From Lentinula raphanica (lineage: Eukaryota > Basidiomycota > Agaricomycetes > Agaricales > Omphalotaceae): a stretch of 64,000 nucleotides of DNA. Made by a program: the position numbers and the translations under genes. Of the stretch, positions 1 to 10,036 are shown one piece after another. The number at the start of each line of letters is the position of its first letter. Position 1 is the stretch's first letter. Location: the NCBI GenBank assembly GCA_027919835.1, contig JANVFP010000016.1, positions 558,001-622,000 of the forward strand, in the 5' to 3' direction. The notes under the pieces are model-generated. The model did not search any database. It saw nothing but the letters and a program-made list of their open reading frames with translations, and was not told where the DNA came from.

Positions 1-3000
1 AGTGACGATACGTCTGCACTTCATGGCAAGCGTGCTTGGGACGGATTGTGTACGCTTCTGGTCGATCTTGGACCTCCTATAGACGCCCCGAAGGCTTCCG
101 TGGCTGACAGAAAGGATCATAAAGAATACAACGAACTCATGAGTCGTTACGATGATAAGGCCACGGATTCTGTTCAAGAATTTTACTGTGAGACTGTGCC
201 CCCATCTGTGAGTGATACCTTTTATGATGGGCATGTTCATTCATGTTTGCTAAATCGCTGCTTGTAGGAAACGGATAACGTAGCCTACCATGTTTTCCGA
301 CTGTCCAAAATCAACGTCGAGGCGTTGGATATGGAGCTCTTCATGTATCATTTCTTCAAGGTAAGGTTTTCCTCAAAGATGTTGCATTCGGGTATTCAAC
401 GCTTCTTTTTAGCTGCTTAGTTCGGCTCATGACCAAGAGAACGATATCGAAATCATCGTTGATTGCACGAACTTTACCTCGATGTCAGAGCTTCCTCTGC
501 GCTGGCTCAAGCTCTGTGCGGAGGTATTTCCGTCAGATTTGAGAATGAGGATTGCCAGAATCCACATCTTGAATCCCAACAGTCTGATGCAAAAGTTCCT
601 TAGAAGGGTGTACAACGTATATGCAGGTAAGTTAATGAATGCATCTCTTCCTTCATATCTAAGCAGAATTTCATAGGCATAGGAATTTCCAGGGAACTTC
701 GTACATGGAATTCCATCGCTGAATTGATCCCTCACCTCCCCAAGTCGGTCATTGAATCTCCTGCACTGAGCTATCCTCGTAGGCGTTCTATTTCTCGAAT
801 GCTTGCCTAGCTGATTTGTTTTCAGTGAGCCTTGAGCAAGAACCGTCAGATTTGTTTACGGATGTGACGATGAAAACACACCAAACACGAACACCGGTTC
901 TATTGACTGTGAGCCAAACTCATATTCGGATTACCTCTGTATGTTGTCTTGCTTTGCATAAGTCTATGGTGTTCACTTGGAGCAGGTTCGGACTCTCAAC
1001 ATATCGCCTGGGATGGCTTGCAAATCGACCGAAATTGTCCTCCTTGTTGATGTCAGCGATGTCTACAACGTTCAAACCGGTCTCGAAACAAATGAATTCA
1101 TAATCAGGCGCAGCAGGCAAGGTGATACGATATACTTTACCTCTCCTCATCGCGAGTCTATCATACGAGTTAAGTCGAAGATACCCTCAGCGGGATAGAG
1201 ATATTGATTGTGATTCATAGACCATTCGATCTGTCAAAAGCGGACTGAAGGATCAACAAATGCCTCTTGCCGAACGATTCATGCGATTCTCCAATGTGCC
1301 AGCTACTCTGTTACATATCGGTATGTTGAGTGTTGATGCCTACGACGACGAACTGCGCGCAGCCGCGTATGACCTGCTAGGCGCTGTGTGCACATACCTC
1401 AATTATGACAAGTCGACCCTTATTGCGCCTAAATGTGAGTGGTTTAGTCTGTTTAGTTCTGTGACACCTTTATTGACTACCTCTGTAGCTGGTTTTGTTC
1501 CTGGTCCTCTCAATGGATTTGTTATTGACTTGAGCAGTCGATTGGCTCGTTTCGCGCCTCAATTGACCCTCGATTTCATCTCGGAAGTGGTAGCATCCAT
1601 GACCGTGAGTGAAAGAGATAAAACGATGCAAGTCCTCCAACGAATCAACTGCCTGCGGTATATGAGCCCTTGGATCAAGAATCTCGAACTTTTTGCAAAT
1701 CCTACCAGTCCACTGTTTGAACGATCTGGAGCTCGGCTGCGTGACTGCATTCGTGTTTTGACTGATCTAAGTGTCAACCTGCCTGAGGTAGTCATCATAC
1801 TGTTCGCACCAATCCATACCTCAACTCATGCTTCGACTTTAGATGGCCACGAATGGTGTACAGAAGTACATTTGGGAAGAAGCTGGAAAGTTGACCGGTA
1901 ACATCGTCGACATTGTCTTGGATGAGATGATACGTTCTGCCACTGACGGAGGAATTGGGACTCACCGTTGTGAAATAATCGCGCATTCTATCGCTGCCAT
2001 ATCTGCTACGTCAATTCCAGTTCGAGGACGGTTATTCTCTAAATTGAGAAAAGTGCGTCAGACTTGCATTTCATCGCTGAACTGATGATCACGGTCAATT
2101 TCTTAGGCTATTATTAAAGCTTCACCCCGTATGCCACGAATTCCATCTCACAATACTGGTTGGCCAGAGGTTTCAACATTGATCCGAATTGCTCTAATCG
2201 CTGGAACCGAAACTACCCACCCTCTTAACAATCAACTATACGTTCCCGAACTCGTTCATATCGTAACGCTTGTTTCAGGAGTTGGTTCTACACTCATTCG
2301 AAAGTCTGTCTATGGTATCGTTATAAATCTTGTCCAGGCATTATACCTATCCCGGCTCGAAGATGGGCCTGCACCGGACCTGTTGCAGCTTATTGAGCAG
2401 ATGACTGCGCATGAAAATATCCTCAACCTTTTTGGACTAAGCCGGCTTACGACTACTAGCGAGTACTCGAGTCTGGACGTCGACAAAGAAAAGGCCATCA
2501 TCTACCAGCAAGAGAAACTTACTGCCCTTCTTGTTCGTATAATGGATGTTTCGGCGGGATGCAAAGGTGAGGACACGCACATCATGGACTTAGTTAGACG
2601 TGCTCACAGCTATCGTTTTGTTGTAGGTCAATTGAACGTCTGGAAAGCTCGATGGATGAGTCTTGCGACAGCCTCCGCCTTTCAGTACTCCTCAATGATT
2701 CAGATGCGTTCGTTCACTGCACTCGGGGCTTTGGCTACTTCGGACGTGGACGACGATTTCATGTATCAAATGCTTATGGCTTTCCGCACTGCCCTACTGC
2801 AACCGGATAACACAGCAGATACCACTGCACTCGTTACCATGCTACGATGTATAACCAAAGCTGTCCCTGGCTTACAGGTCGATTCCCGACATATTCCTCA
2901 GCTTTTCTGGCTAGGCGTTGCATTCTTGCAATCAAGTCATATGGCGTTCTTCGAAGACGCGACTGCCCTGGTGACACTGACGATGAAGGAGATGGAAAAG

Positions 3001-4003
3001 CGTGGAACATTCTTAGGCGCCACTGTCCCTGTACGGCTCCTTGAAGCTAGGTCACCCATCGAGGAGCCCGCGCAACAATTCGACAGTACCCTTCAGCTGT
3101 CGTGTGATTCGAATTTCTCGTTCTGCCTTGCTGCAGTTCTCTTCAAGGGCATGCGACATAGTGGCCTTAGGAGTTTTGCTGAGGAGGCACTTCGAACGCT
3201 CCTTAGAATAACATCGCGTGTTGGTGCTCAACTTCAGAATGGTTCTACCAGTGAAGAGCCCGCGTTCGTGGATCCTGACGCCCTTGGATATTTTATTGCT
3301 CTACTTGCGTGTTCCACCACCGCAGCAGATTATCGTGTTTTACTGCAGGAATGCGGGATACAGGATACCTTGTCAATGGATGAGGACCAAACGGTCATGT
3401 CCGTTTCGGATGTGATTTCGAACGTTCCTTCAGTATCTGTCGATTTGCTCGGGATACACGATCCAAACACTGCGCTGCTGGCCACTTCATTCATAGCAGT
3501 GATGTTGATGACCGCTCAGGGAGATGATTCCGAGTCAGAGATGCTCTACAGTATTTTGGCTGATATCGCAATCATATATCCCGAAATCATACAGATGGCG
3601 TACGTTCATGATTGATCCACGAGTACTGTATGTTTTCTAACAAGTGATATTTGCTTACAGATACGAAAGTCTACAAGATCGAATCAAAGACACCTTCGCT
3701 AATTGCTGTAACCCCACCATCATCTACCATGTTTCCAACATCATCCGCGTCGCGTTCGACGATGGGCTCCGTGATGGACAATCTGGTCCACGCTATGGCG
3801 TCCTCCGCGGTTCTTCATCAACAATCAACACCGTCGATGAAACAAATTCGGTCCATGGACCTGGTCGTTCTCATCTGAAAGCGCTTGAAGACCAGGGAAT
3901 GCAGGGTCTTGCGAAGAACTTCCAATTCCTACCGGCGCAAAGTCCAGTTGCTGGAAAAGTCCTCGCGTCAATCGCTAATCTAGTTGCTAATATTGTTTCA
4001 TAG
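1..4003 (+). CDS. Neurofibromin/Ira-type Ras GTPase-activating protein, C-terminal part (5' end outside window)
   Basis: This is the 3' part of a large RasGAP gene; the GAP catalytic domain would lie left of the window. Twelve phase-consistent exons can be built: 1-207, 268-360, 413-626, 677-778, 826-938, 986-1168, 1221-1434, 1489-1787, 1843-2052, 2107-2566, 2627-3599 and 3661-4003, giving about 1136 residues before the stop. Exons 1-4 encode a Sec14/CRAL-TRIO-like segment (motifs AYHVFRLSKINVE and NPNSLMQKFLRRVYN). Exons 5-6 match the adjoining PH-like module of neurofibromin, and the rest is the helical C-terminal region. In fungi Ira/NF1 proteins turn off Ras and so restrain cAMP/PKA signalling. 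The intron at 2567-2626 is 60 nt and leaves the frame open, so read-through is possible. Family assignment rests on motif and domain-order recognition without alignment. Confidence 0.82.
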
Positions 4004-4725
4004 CCTTCCTTTTCTCCTGTCTAATGTCTAATTGAGGTTTCTGGCTGTTCGTTGTTATATTCTACCATCATAGTTTATCGCTACTGCATACTGATTCAAG
4101 ATTTTGTATACTCTGCACATAACTGTATTCGTATTGACGTCTTACCTTGGAACAGAGGATTTTTTCTTTCACGTCCTTTGGAGAGTTTGTGCGAAGAGTT
4201 ACTTCGGAGACTTGCTGCTTTTACAGCGCTTCAGTGCCCTCGAGCCTGCTTTACTCTAAGCAGATTCTTGTGAGCACCTTGAACCCACTCATCTTGAAGT
4301 AATTGCGATTGAGCCTCAAGGGCAAACCGACGATGATGAACGTCACGGCAGCGTGAACTTGATGGGGATCAAGGCACTGGGCAGATTTTCTTTGAGAAGA
4401 TGGTCAGGATTATCATCGTCAACCTTCTCAAGGCTGTTCCTAGCCGGTGACATAAATAAAAATGGCCTCAGCAGTTGGAGAAGCTTCTATTGTTTTTGTG
4501 TCGAGTCTTCTTGAACCCCGAATCACAAAGTCGAGCGCTGAGCGAGTATTTGGGATGGGATTACAAGAGTAAACTATCGAACACCAACACTATCCAGCTA
4601 ACAAGTTAGAGTGGAAGGCTGAGGTATGATAGATGCCGCTCCGAATTGGCTCCTCTCATCCCCCGATGACAACATTTCCTGGACCCTCTACCGTCTTCTT
4701 TCTCTGCCGACCTTGACTTAAGCTT
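4004..4725. other. Intergenic, no gene seen
   Basis: Convergent 3' flanks of the RasGAP gene and secreted-family copy 1. No open frame here looks coding. The segment near 4189-4209 (GTGCGAAGAGTTACTTCGGAG) recurs with one change near 24178-24198, just beyond the other end of the secreted-protein array. Confidence 0.5.
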
Positions 4726-5510
4726 TCAACCTCTTCCTCTTCCCATTCTCCCTCGAGAACTAGACGAGTAATTGACGACCTTAACTCCCACTGCATTACG
4801 ATCATTGCGACTGGGATTGAAGAAACGTCGATTGTAGTCCTGAGGAATTGTTGAAGTACGACATAAGATGCAGGATGATCCAAGGTCAGTAAACCTGATG
4901 TAAGAAGGACTGCTCTACGCACCGGTCCTATTCGATGCAGCGCTACAGTCTCGTCCGATTGAGAATGGAACTCGTCGATCATCATTATTGACTCTGAGTG
5001 GTCCAAAGGGTCTTTCGGATTGCGAACGATTCCGAGAGTTCCTGCACAGCCATCGCCACAGATTTTATGGGAATTCTCTTGGTGCTTCTCTCCAGGCGTG
5101 ATCTTTACCATGTACCACAGAACGACCGTGTCCGTATCGGTATATGTGCTGACGCGATTAGGAAGAAAATCGGGTCCATCGAGTTGTTTGATCTCGTAGT
5201 CGATACTATTTGGATGAGCAACCAAGTCTACTTCGGGAAGTTTGGTGGAAGCAAAGTCATTTGCAGCTGCTTTCATATAATTGAACATCAAAGTGCTCGA
5301 TTCGCTGAATTGCCTCAGAGAGGGATCTCCTGAGTATAATTCGAGACAGAGTGATGCCACAGACGCCGAGGCCTCTGGACCACCAGGCAAAGGACTGCGT
5401 GTGTCTGACGAAATATGAGTCGGATTCGGGAGAGGACTGCCACTGCAAGTTGTGTAGACGATGGCGCTCGAGAATAGTAGAGCATAGAGAACAGAGCGAT
5501 TCAAATGCAT
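4726..5510 (-). CDS. Secreted protein of tandem family, copy 1
   Basis: Model: complement(4726-4839, 4923-5510), 233 residues. The start is the ATG at 5510, because the same MHLNRSV(L/F)YALLF signal peptide opens copies 2 and 4, and copy 3 has MHMNRSV. After the signal comes a short Ser/Pro linker (a single SDTRSPLPGG unit) and the family domain with the signatures YMKAAANDFASTKLPEVDL, HPNSI-YEI, ITPGE, KICGDGCAGTL and HRIGP. An 83-nt intron (GTGCGT...CTCAG) begins right after IGP. The short last exon carries FFNPSRNDRNAVGV and a Gly/Arg-rich end, with stop at 4726-4728. The exon join is supported because the same NP-(x)-D/NP-AVGV tail appears in every copy. I do not recognise the domain. Secretion is inferred from the N-terminus. 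Confidence 0.75.
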
Positions 5511-6119
5511 TTCGAGACAGAGATCACAGAACTAGAAGAAAGATTGAGTGTCCGAGTCAGTGCTCGATGATAATAGTGCCAGTGGCCAGACCTCATACCA
5601 AACGATGTATACGTGTCTTTTGAGGATGAACAAACGTCGAAAAGAACTTCCTTGACCAGCAAGGGAAGATGGTAGTCGTTGGGTGAAGAAAGTGGCGTAC
5701 AAGGGGCGGGTTTTTATCTGAAAATTTTGGCACAAACAACAAAAAATACCGCATCATAGCGCATCGTGATCCAATGAGTTGGCAGTTTAGATTTTGGCAG
5801 AGATGCAGGCTGGAGGAGGAGCCGTGTTCGAAATATCCCACAGGCCGAATCTCAAAAACAAGCGCTGAGCGCTAGTGAGCGAGTATGGGGATGGGATTAC
5901 AAGAGTGAACTATCGAACACCAACACTATCCGAGTAACCAACAGTGGAAAGCTGAGGTGTGATATATACCGCTCCGAATTGGCTCCTCTCATCCCTTCGC
6001 TGATAACATTTCCTGGACCCTCGGGCCTCTACCGTCTTCTTTCTCTCCTGACCTTAACCTTAACCTTCAACCCCTTCCTCGTCCTCATTCTCCCTCGAAA
6101 AACATGCCAGTAGCGCGCG
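5511..6119. other. Spacer between secreted-family copies 1 and 2
   Basis: Contains the upstream region of copy 1 (reading leftward) and then the 3' flank of copy 2. Both parts are recognisably repeated around the other copies, so this is part of the tandem unit. No separate gene is seen. Confidence 0.6.
5647..5690 (-). promoter_or_regulatory. Conserved upstream block of secreted family, copy 1
   Basis: A block of about 40 nt containing CCAGCAAGGGAAGATGGTAG followed by TCGTTGGGT lies roughly 140-155 nt before the start codon of all four copies (here, near 7293-7331, 21622-21660 and 23963-24003). Much of the surrounding promoter has diverged. It could be a promoter element or simply retained duplication; sequence alone cannot decide. 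Confidence 0.35.
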
Positions 6120-7142
6120 CTAGTGATGATGAGCATGGGTGTTATCCTCAACTCCCACTGCATCAGGATTATCGGGATTGGGATTGAAGAAACGACGGTT
6201 GTAGTCCTGAGATATTGTTGAAGTACGACATAAGATGCAGGACAATCCAAAGCCAGTAGTAAGACCTCAGGCTGATGTAATAAGGACGACTTTACGCACC
6301 GGTCCAATTCGATGCAGGTTTTCCGTAGTATTGTTCGAAAATTGCCAGTCAATCGTCATCATTGATAAGGAGCGGTTCCAAGGCTCTCGCGGATTGTGCA
6401 CTATCACGAGCGTTCCTGTACACTCATCATTACAGATTGCAAAGGATCGTTCTTTGTGCATCTCTCCAGGCCTGATAATTAACAGGTACCACAGACCATA
6501 AAGCCCATGACGATAATGGCTGATATGGAAAGGAAGGGGATCGATCTCTGAGTCATGTACCATCTCGTTGGGAAGGGGTATAAGTTCTTCGTTTTTTATC
6601 TCGTAGTGGATACTATTCGGATTAGCAACCAAGTCTACTTCGGGAAGTCTGGTGGATGCAAAATCGTTCAGAGCTGCTTTGGCATAACTGTAGATCAAAG
6701 GGGTCATTCCGCCCAATGCCTGCAGCGAGTGTTTTCCTTGGTATACTCCGAAACACAGTGATGCTACGGGCTCTGACGCTTTAGGCTCCTCTGGACCACC
6801 AGGCAAAGGACTGCCTGGGGCTGATGGAGTACGATTCCGACTCCGAGGCAAAGGACTACCTGCGTCTGACAAAGTACGATGTTGACTCGGCGGTCCAGGA
6901 CTGCCTGTGTCTGACGAAGTACGATGTTGACTCGGCAGAGGATTGCTTGTGTCTGACGGAGCACGATGTTGACTCGGCGGAGGACTGCCTGTGTCTGACG
7001 GAGCACGATGTTGACTCGGTGAAGGACTACCTGTGTCTGACGAAGTACCAGTCGGACTCGGTAGAGGACTACCACTGCAAGTTGTGTGGAGGATGGCGCT
7101 CAAGAATAGTAGAGCATAGAGAACAGAGCGGTTCAAATGCAT
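6120..7142 (-). CDS. Secreted protein of tandem family, copy 2 (long repeat linker)
   Basis: Model: complement(6120-6206, 6300-7142), 309 residues. An in-frame upstream ATG at 7235 would add 31 residues, but 7142 is chosen because it restores the MHLNRSVLYALLF signal shared by the family. Between signal and domain lie about seven imperfect SDTGSPxPSQHR-type units, against one in copy 1, so the linker length has changed by repeat expansion. The domain carries ALNDFASTRLPEVDLVANP, IIRPGE, AICNDECTGTLVIVHNPREP and HRIGP. A 93-nt intron (GTGCGT...CTCAG) follows and the last exon ends in a His-rich tail. The MITE/Helitron composite starts 427 nt upstream of the start codon, so its upstream region is cut off from its former surroundings. 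Confidence 0.75.
6778..7075 (-). repeat. Imperfect tandem Ser/Pro linker repeats in copy 2
   Basis: Units of about 36-45 nt encoding (A/T)(P/S)SDTGSPxPSQHR-like peptides repeat within the first exon of copy 2. Copy 4 has a similar but independently diverged set; copies 1 and 3 keep a single unit. Confidence 0.75.
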
Positions 7143-7559
7143 ATCGAGACAGGGAACACGGATGTACTTGGAATTCTGTTTTCGGGTGAGATTAGAAGAA
7201 AGATTGAGCGTCAGTGCTCGATTGTATTGAACCATTGGTCGTACCGAACGGTGTTTACGTGAGTTCTGAGGATGAACAAAGGTCGAAAAGAATCTTCCTT
7301 GACCAGCAAGGGAAGATGGTAGTCGTTGGGTAAGGAAGAGGTGTTAAGGCTGCGTTAAGGCTTTTATCTGGAAATTGGACTAAAAAATAGCGCACTGCTG
7401 ACAGATCCCGACCTATCCCGACCCAGCCGTTCCATGTCATTCCCAATCGTTCATAGATCGGGTTACAGTCGGTGCAGGTCGTTGCAGCATATTTTATCGA
7501 GCTTGAGCTTGAATATTTGAATCTTGTAGTAAAAAGACCTCCACATATCTCACACTATA
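7143..7559. other. Upstream region of secreted-family copy 2
   Basis: Recognisable by similarity to the upstream regions of the other copies, including the conserved block near 7293-7331. It ends at the MITE target site duplication at 7560. No gene seen. Confidence 0.6.
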
Positions 7560-7568
7560 GCCGAAACG
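7560..7568. repeat. Target site duplication, left copy (GCCGAAACG)
   Basis: The nine bases directly left of the palindromic element recur exactly at 20169-20177, directly right of its other arm. This identifies 7569-20168 as inserted DNA with a 9-bp duplication. Confidence 0.85.
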
Positions 7569-7655
7569 TAGCCTGGTAACCAAGCGTTCAGCTCGCTGAA
7601 CGCTTGGAAAAAGTCACTTACGTTTTGAATACGACATTTTTTACCGACGCTTAAA
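7569..7655 (+). mobile_element. Left arm of palindromic MITE-like element
   Basis: These 87 nt are the exact reverse complement of 20082-20168 (87/87 by eye). The arm begins TAGCCTGGTAACC and contains its own 28-nt near-perfect palindrome at 7580-7607 (13-bp stems around TC). With the Helitron removed, the two arms join through one A into an almost perfect hairpin of about 175 bp flanked by a 9-bp target duplication. Long terminal inverted repeats and 9-bp duplications are typical of Mutator-like elements, but no transposase is present and the superfamily is only inferred. Confidence 0.85.
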
Positions 7656-7714
7656 ATCGGTGCCTGCAAATATATGCTATATAAGGAAGGTACGATAACA
7701 GAATAGATAAGATA
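7655..7714 (+). repeat. Helitron 5'-terminal 60 nt, inverted at 8456-8515
   Basis: The 60 nt from 7655 are the exact reverse complement of 8456-8515. The pair encloses the truncated RecQ gene, forming an 861-bp inverted-repeat cassette at the 5' end of the Helitron. No target duplication is visible at its outer borders. Confidence 0.85.
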
Positions 7715-7831
7715 ATGCTACTCAGTTCAATTCACCCATGTCTTCGTCGCGTCCTAAGTGGAAAATTCAGTTCCAAACCCACGAAGAGTCATCGCATACT
7801 CGAACATGGCTCGAGGGTAGTGATAAGTATA

Positions 7832-8364
7832 TCAACTTGCCCAACAGTTTTTGTGACCATGTTGAACACATTTTTCTGTTAGTTTTGTCTCTTCATTGAT
7901 CACAATGACATTGAGATTATAGCGTTCTCGCATATCTGATGCCTGGTGCAACAGGCTGAGTATGAATTAGTATATTTTGCTAGAAACTAAGTACTTACCA
8001 TTGATTCCTGTAAGTGCTTGAAGGGGCTCACCATGATCATTATATGACCGGGCTCTTGCAGCAGAGCCAAAAGAATAACAACGAGTGTTTTGCCTGAACC
8101 CATGCCAGCCACAAGTAATGTATCTTTTCTCTGATATACCGACAGTGCAGACTCCAGCTGAATTTGACGTGGGATCTGGGATCCTCGAGTGACATGCCAG
8201 AGAAGAAGGCAGAGTTTATGTGCCACAAGCTCGAGCTCTTTATTCAGAGAAGCAATGAATGTCCATGGAACATGGCTTTCAGGCAGCTCGAGCATACGGG
8301 AGCGGGCCTGTTCTGGGCCCAAATTACGGATGTTGTGAAGCTCATCATCAAGATCCAGATTCAT
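7832..8364 (-). pseudogene. Truncated RecQ-family helicase (motifs 0, I, Ia only)
   Basis: Model: complement(7832-7942, 7999-8364), 158 residues, one 56-nt intron (GTAAGT...CCAG). Residues about 75-95 contain the Q-motif-like IPRQIQLESAL and the Walker A GMGSGKT, followed by IMIMVSPFKHLQESM and, after the splice, a stretch ending VIVINEET. This order matches the beginning of a RecQ helicase core, as in the telomere-associated RecQ-like helicases of fungi. The DEAH box, motifs III-VI and RQC region are missing: the frame ends shortly after motif Ia. It is therefore a gene fragment that cannot encode a complete helicase. It lies between the 60-nt inverted repeats and was probably captured with them. 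Confidence 0.65.
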
Positions 8365-8455
8365 TATTGAGATATAAGTTAGAGAAGGAGCGAAAACGAG
8401 CGTGGAGTGGTTGAGTTGAACAGTGAGTGCAGCGACGGCGCTGCAATACTTTTGA

Positions 8456-8515
8456 TATCTTATCTATTCTGTTATCGTACCTTCCTTATATAGCATATAT
8501 TTGCAGGCACCGATT
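8456..8515 (-). repeat. Inverted second copy of the Helitron 5' terminus
   Basis: Exact reverse complement of 7655-7714. Read on the minus strand it again presents A|TCGGTGCC, that is, a complete Helitron 5' end pointing left. It is directly followed (plus strand) by a small hairpin, CCCTTG-CTTGT-CAAGGG at 8516-8532. Confidence 0.85.
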
Positions 8516-10036
8516 CCCTTGCTTGTCAAGGGCTCTTGGGGGTGTATAATTCATAAGCGCCGGTTGTTTTCCGTAAACAACGGGAACAAACAATCACGCA
8601 ATTCATACTAAGCGCTAAGCGCCTGAACTTCAGTCCGGCTTTCTTGGACACGTCAGTCGTCAAACCCTTGCTGAACGTGTCGTCCGTCGTCTGAGTTGAC
8701 GACCCGAAGATGTTATAACATTCTATCATCTATTTTGATTCCCCCAACCGCGTATATCACACTCCTGGTTCCGTTTCATAGAGGACCAAAAGGCCTACAA
8801 CAAATTTTTTTCGGAAACAGTGTAGTAAGTCATACATCTTTCAAAGCCATAATGTGTTCTCATCTTACTATTCTTTTGAAAACACATAGATAACATCCTC
8901 TATGGTCAACTCACTCCTTTACATCTGCCTTCCCACCAATCTTTCCACTTCAGTATTTCAACTTTCGTGGACTGAAACAGCTCAACAAACGCGTCGTCTA
9001 GTACTGTCACTCAAACGCTCAGAGCGTATCATATGAAACCCTCACTGGAATACCATTTCCCGCCTCTTACACACCACACACACCATTCTGAATATATATA
9101 CAAGTTGGCTTTGCGCGCTCTATCCAGGGTGCGGGCCACTCTCCTCGGCATTTCACTCGCACGTCATCGTGTTTACCCGACTATACACCACCTTACGACC
9201 TCATCTTCACGGGCAACGTCGAGAGGACTGCAAATCAGATATTGGTTGATGCTCATATGCTCAGTGCAGTGGCCCTATGCTATGCTATGACTATCACCCC
9301 GTCCTTGGGGAGACGGAGAATGGCAAGGATAGTCGCGCACTATGCTCAGGGGCAGACTTTGTACACCTCTCCTCAAGGCTACTTGAGGAATGCCGGCGAA
9401 GTTCCATTGGGTGGAACTTTTGATCGTTCTTGGAAGGACGGTGGCCGCATCAACCTGTGCAGCCATACCTACCCTACAAGCAAACCATTATCGTTGGGTC
9501 GCCCAGTATCTTGATTGACTACGGTCTCTCATACTACACATGGTTCCGACCTTGTGTATGACGCTGTTATGGCTTCGGCCTGCAGTTCTCCTTCGATAGC
9601 TGTTCTGGCTTGCGCTGTGTCGTCATCCTGTAAATCTTGCTGCGGCTTTGTATTCATAATCCAGAGCCCGCTGTTTGCAGAGGAGCTTAGCTGAAGTCTC
9701 AAAAGGACTCGCGGCTTCATTTACCTCTTGCGCGTGCATTGTCCACACATTCCCATCGCATCCATCCCCGTTCACATGTGATCTCCTAACGTGTATGGAC
9801 TCCGTCAGTCTGCAACCTTGTGCGTCCTCGCCATACATCCTCTAGAACTTATTGCATCTATCCTCCAATTGTGCCGATCCACCATTCTCATATATCGTGC
9901 ATGTGGGTGCAGAATTCGGAAATATATATCAATCTATGTTACAGATTGACTTCAGTATGTCATCTATCCATTACACTGTTTCACGTTCTCTGACTTCAGT
10001 CCACCAAACCCTTGTAGCTTCATCCAGGTCGTTCAA
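8516..10036. other. Helitron interior without a recognised gene
   Basis: About 1.5 kb between the RecQ cassette and the 3' end of the Rep/helicase gene. The best minus-strand frame (about 9532-9838, opening MYGEDAQGC) could be a small spliced ORF, but neither product nor splice sites are convincing. I see no RNA gene and no second Helitron end here. Confidence 0.3.

Noticed and set aside
7580..7607. CRISPR-like or terminator hairpin
   Set aside because: The 28-nt palindrome is part of the inverted-repeat arm and occurs once per arm; the host is a fungus, and no repeat-spacer pattern exists.
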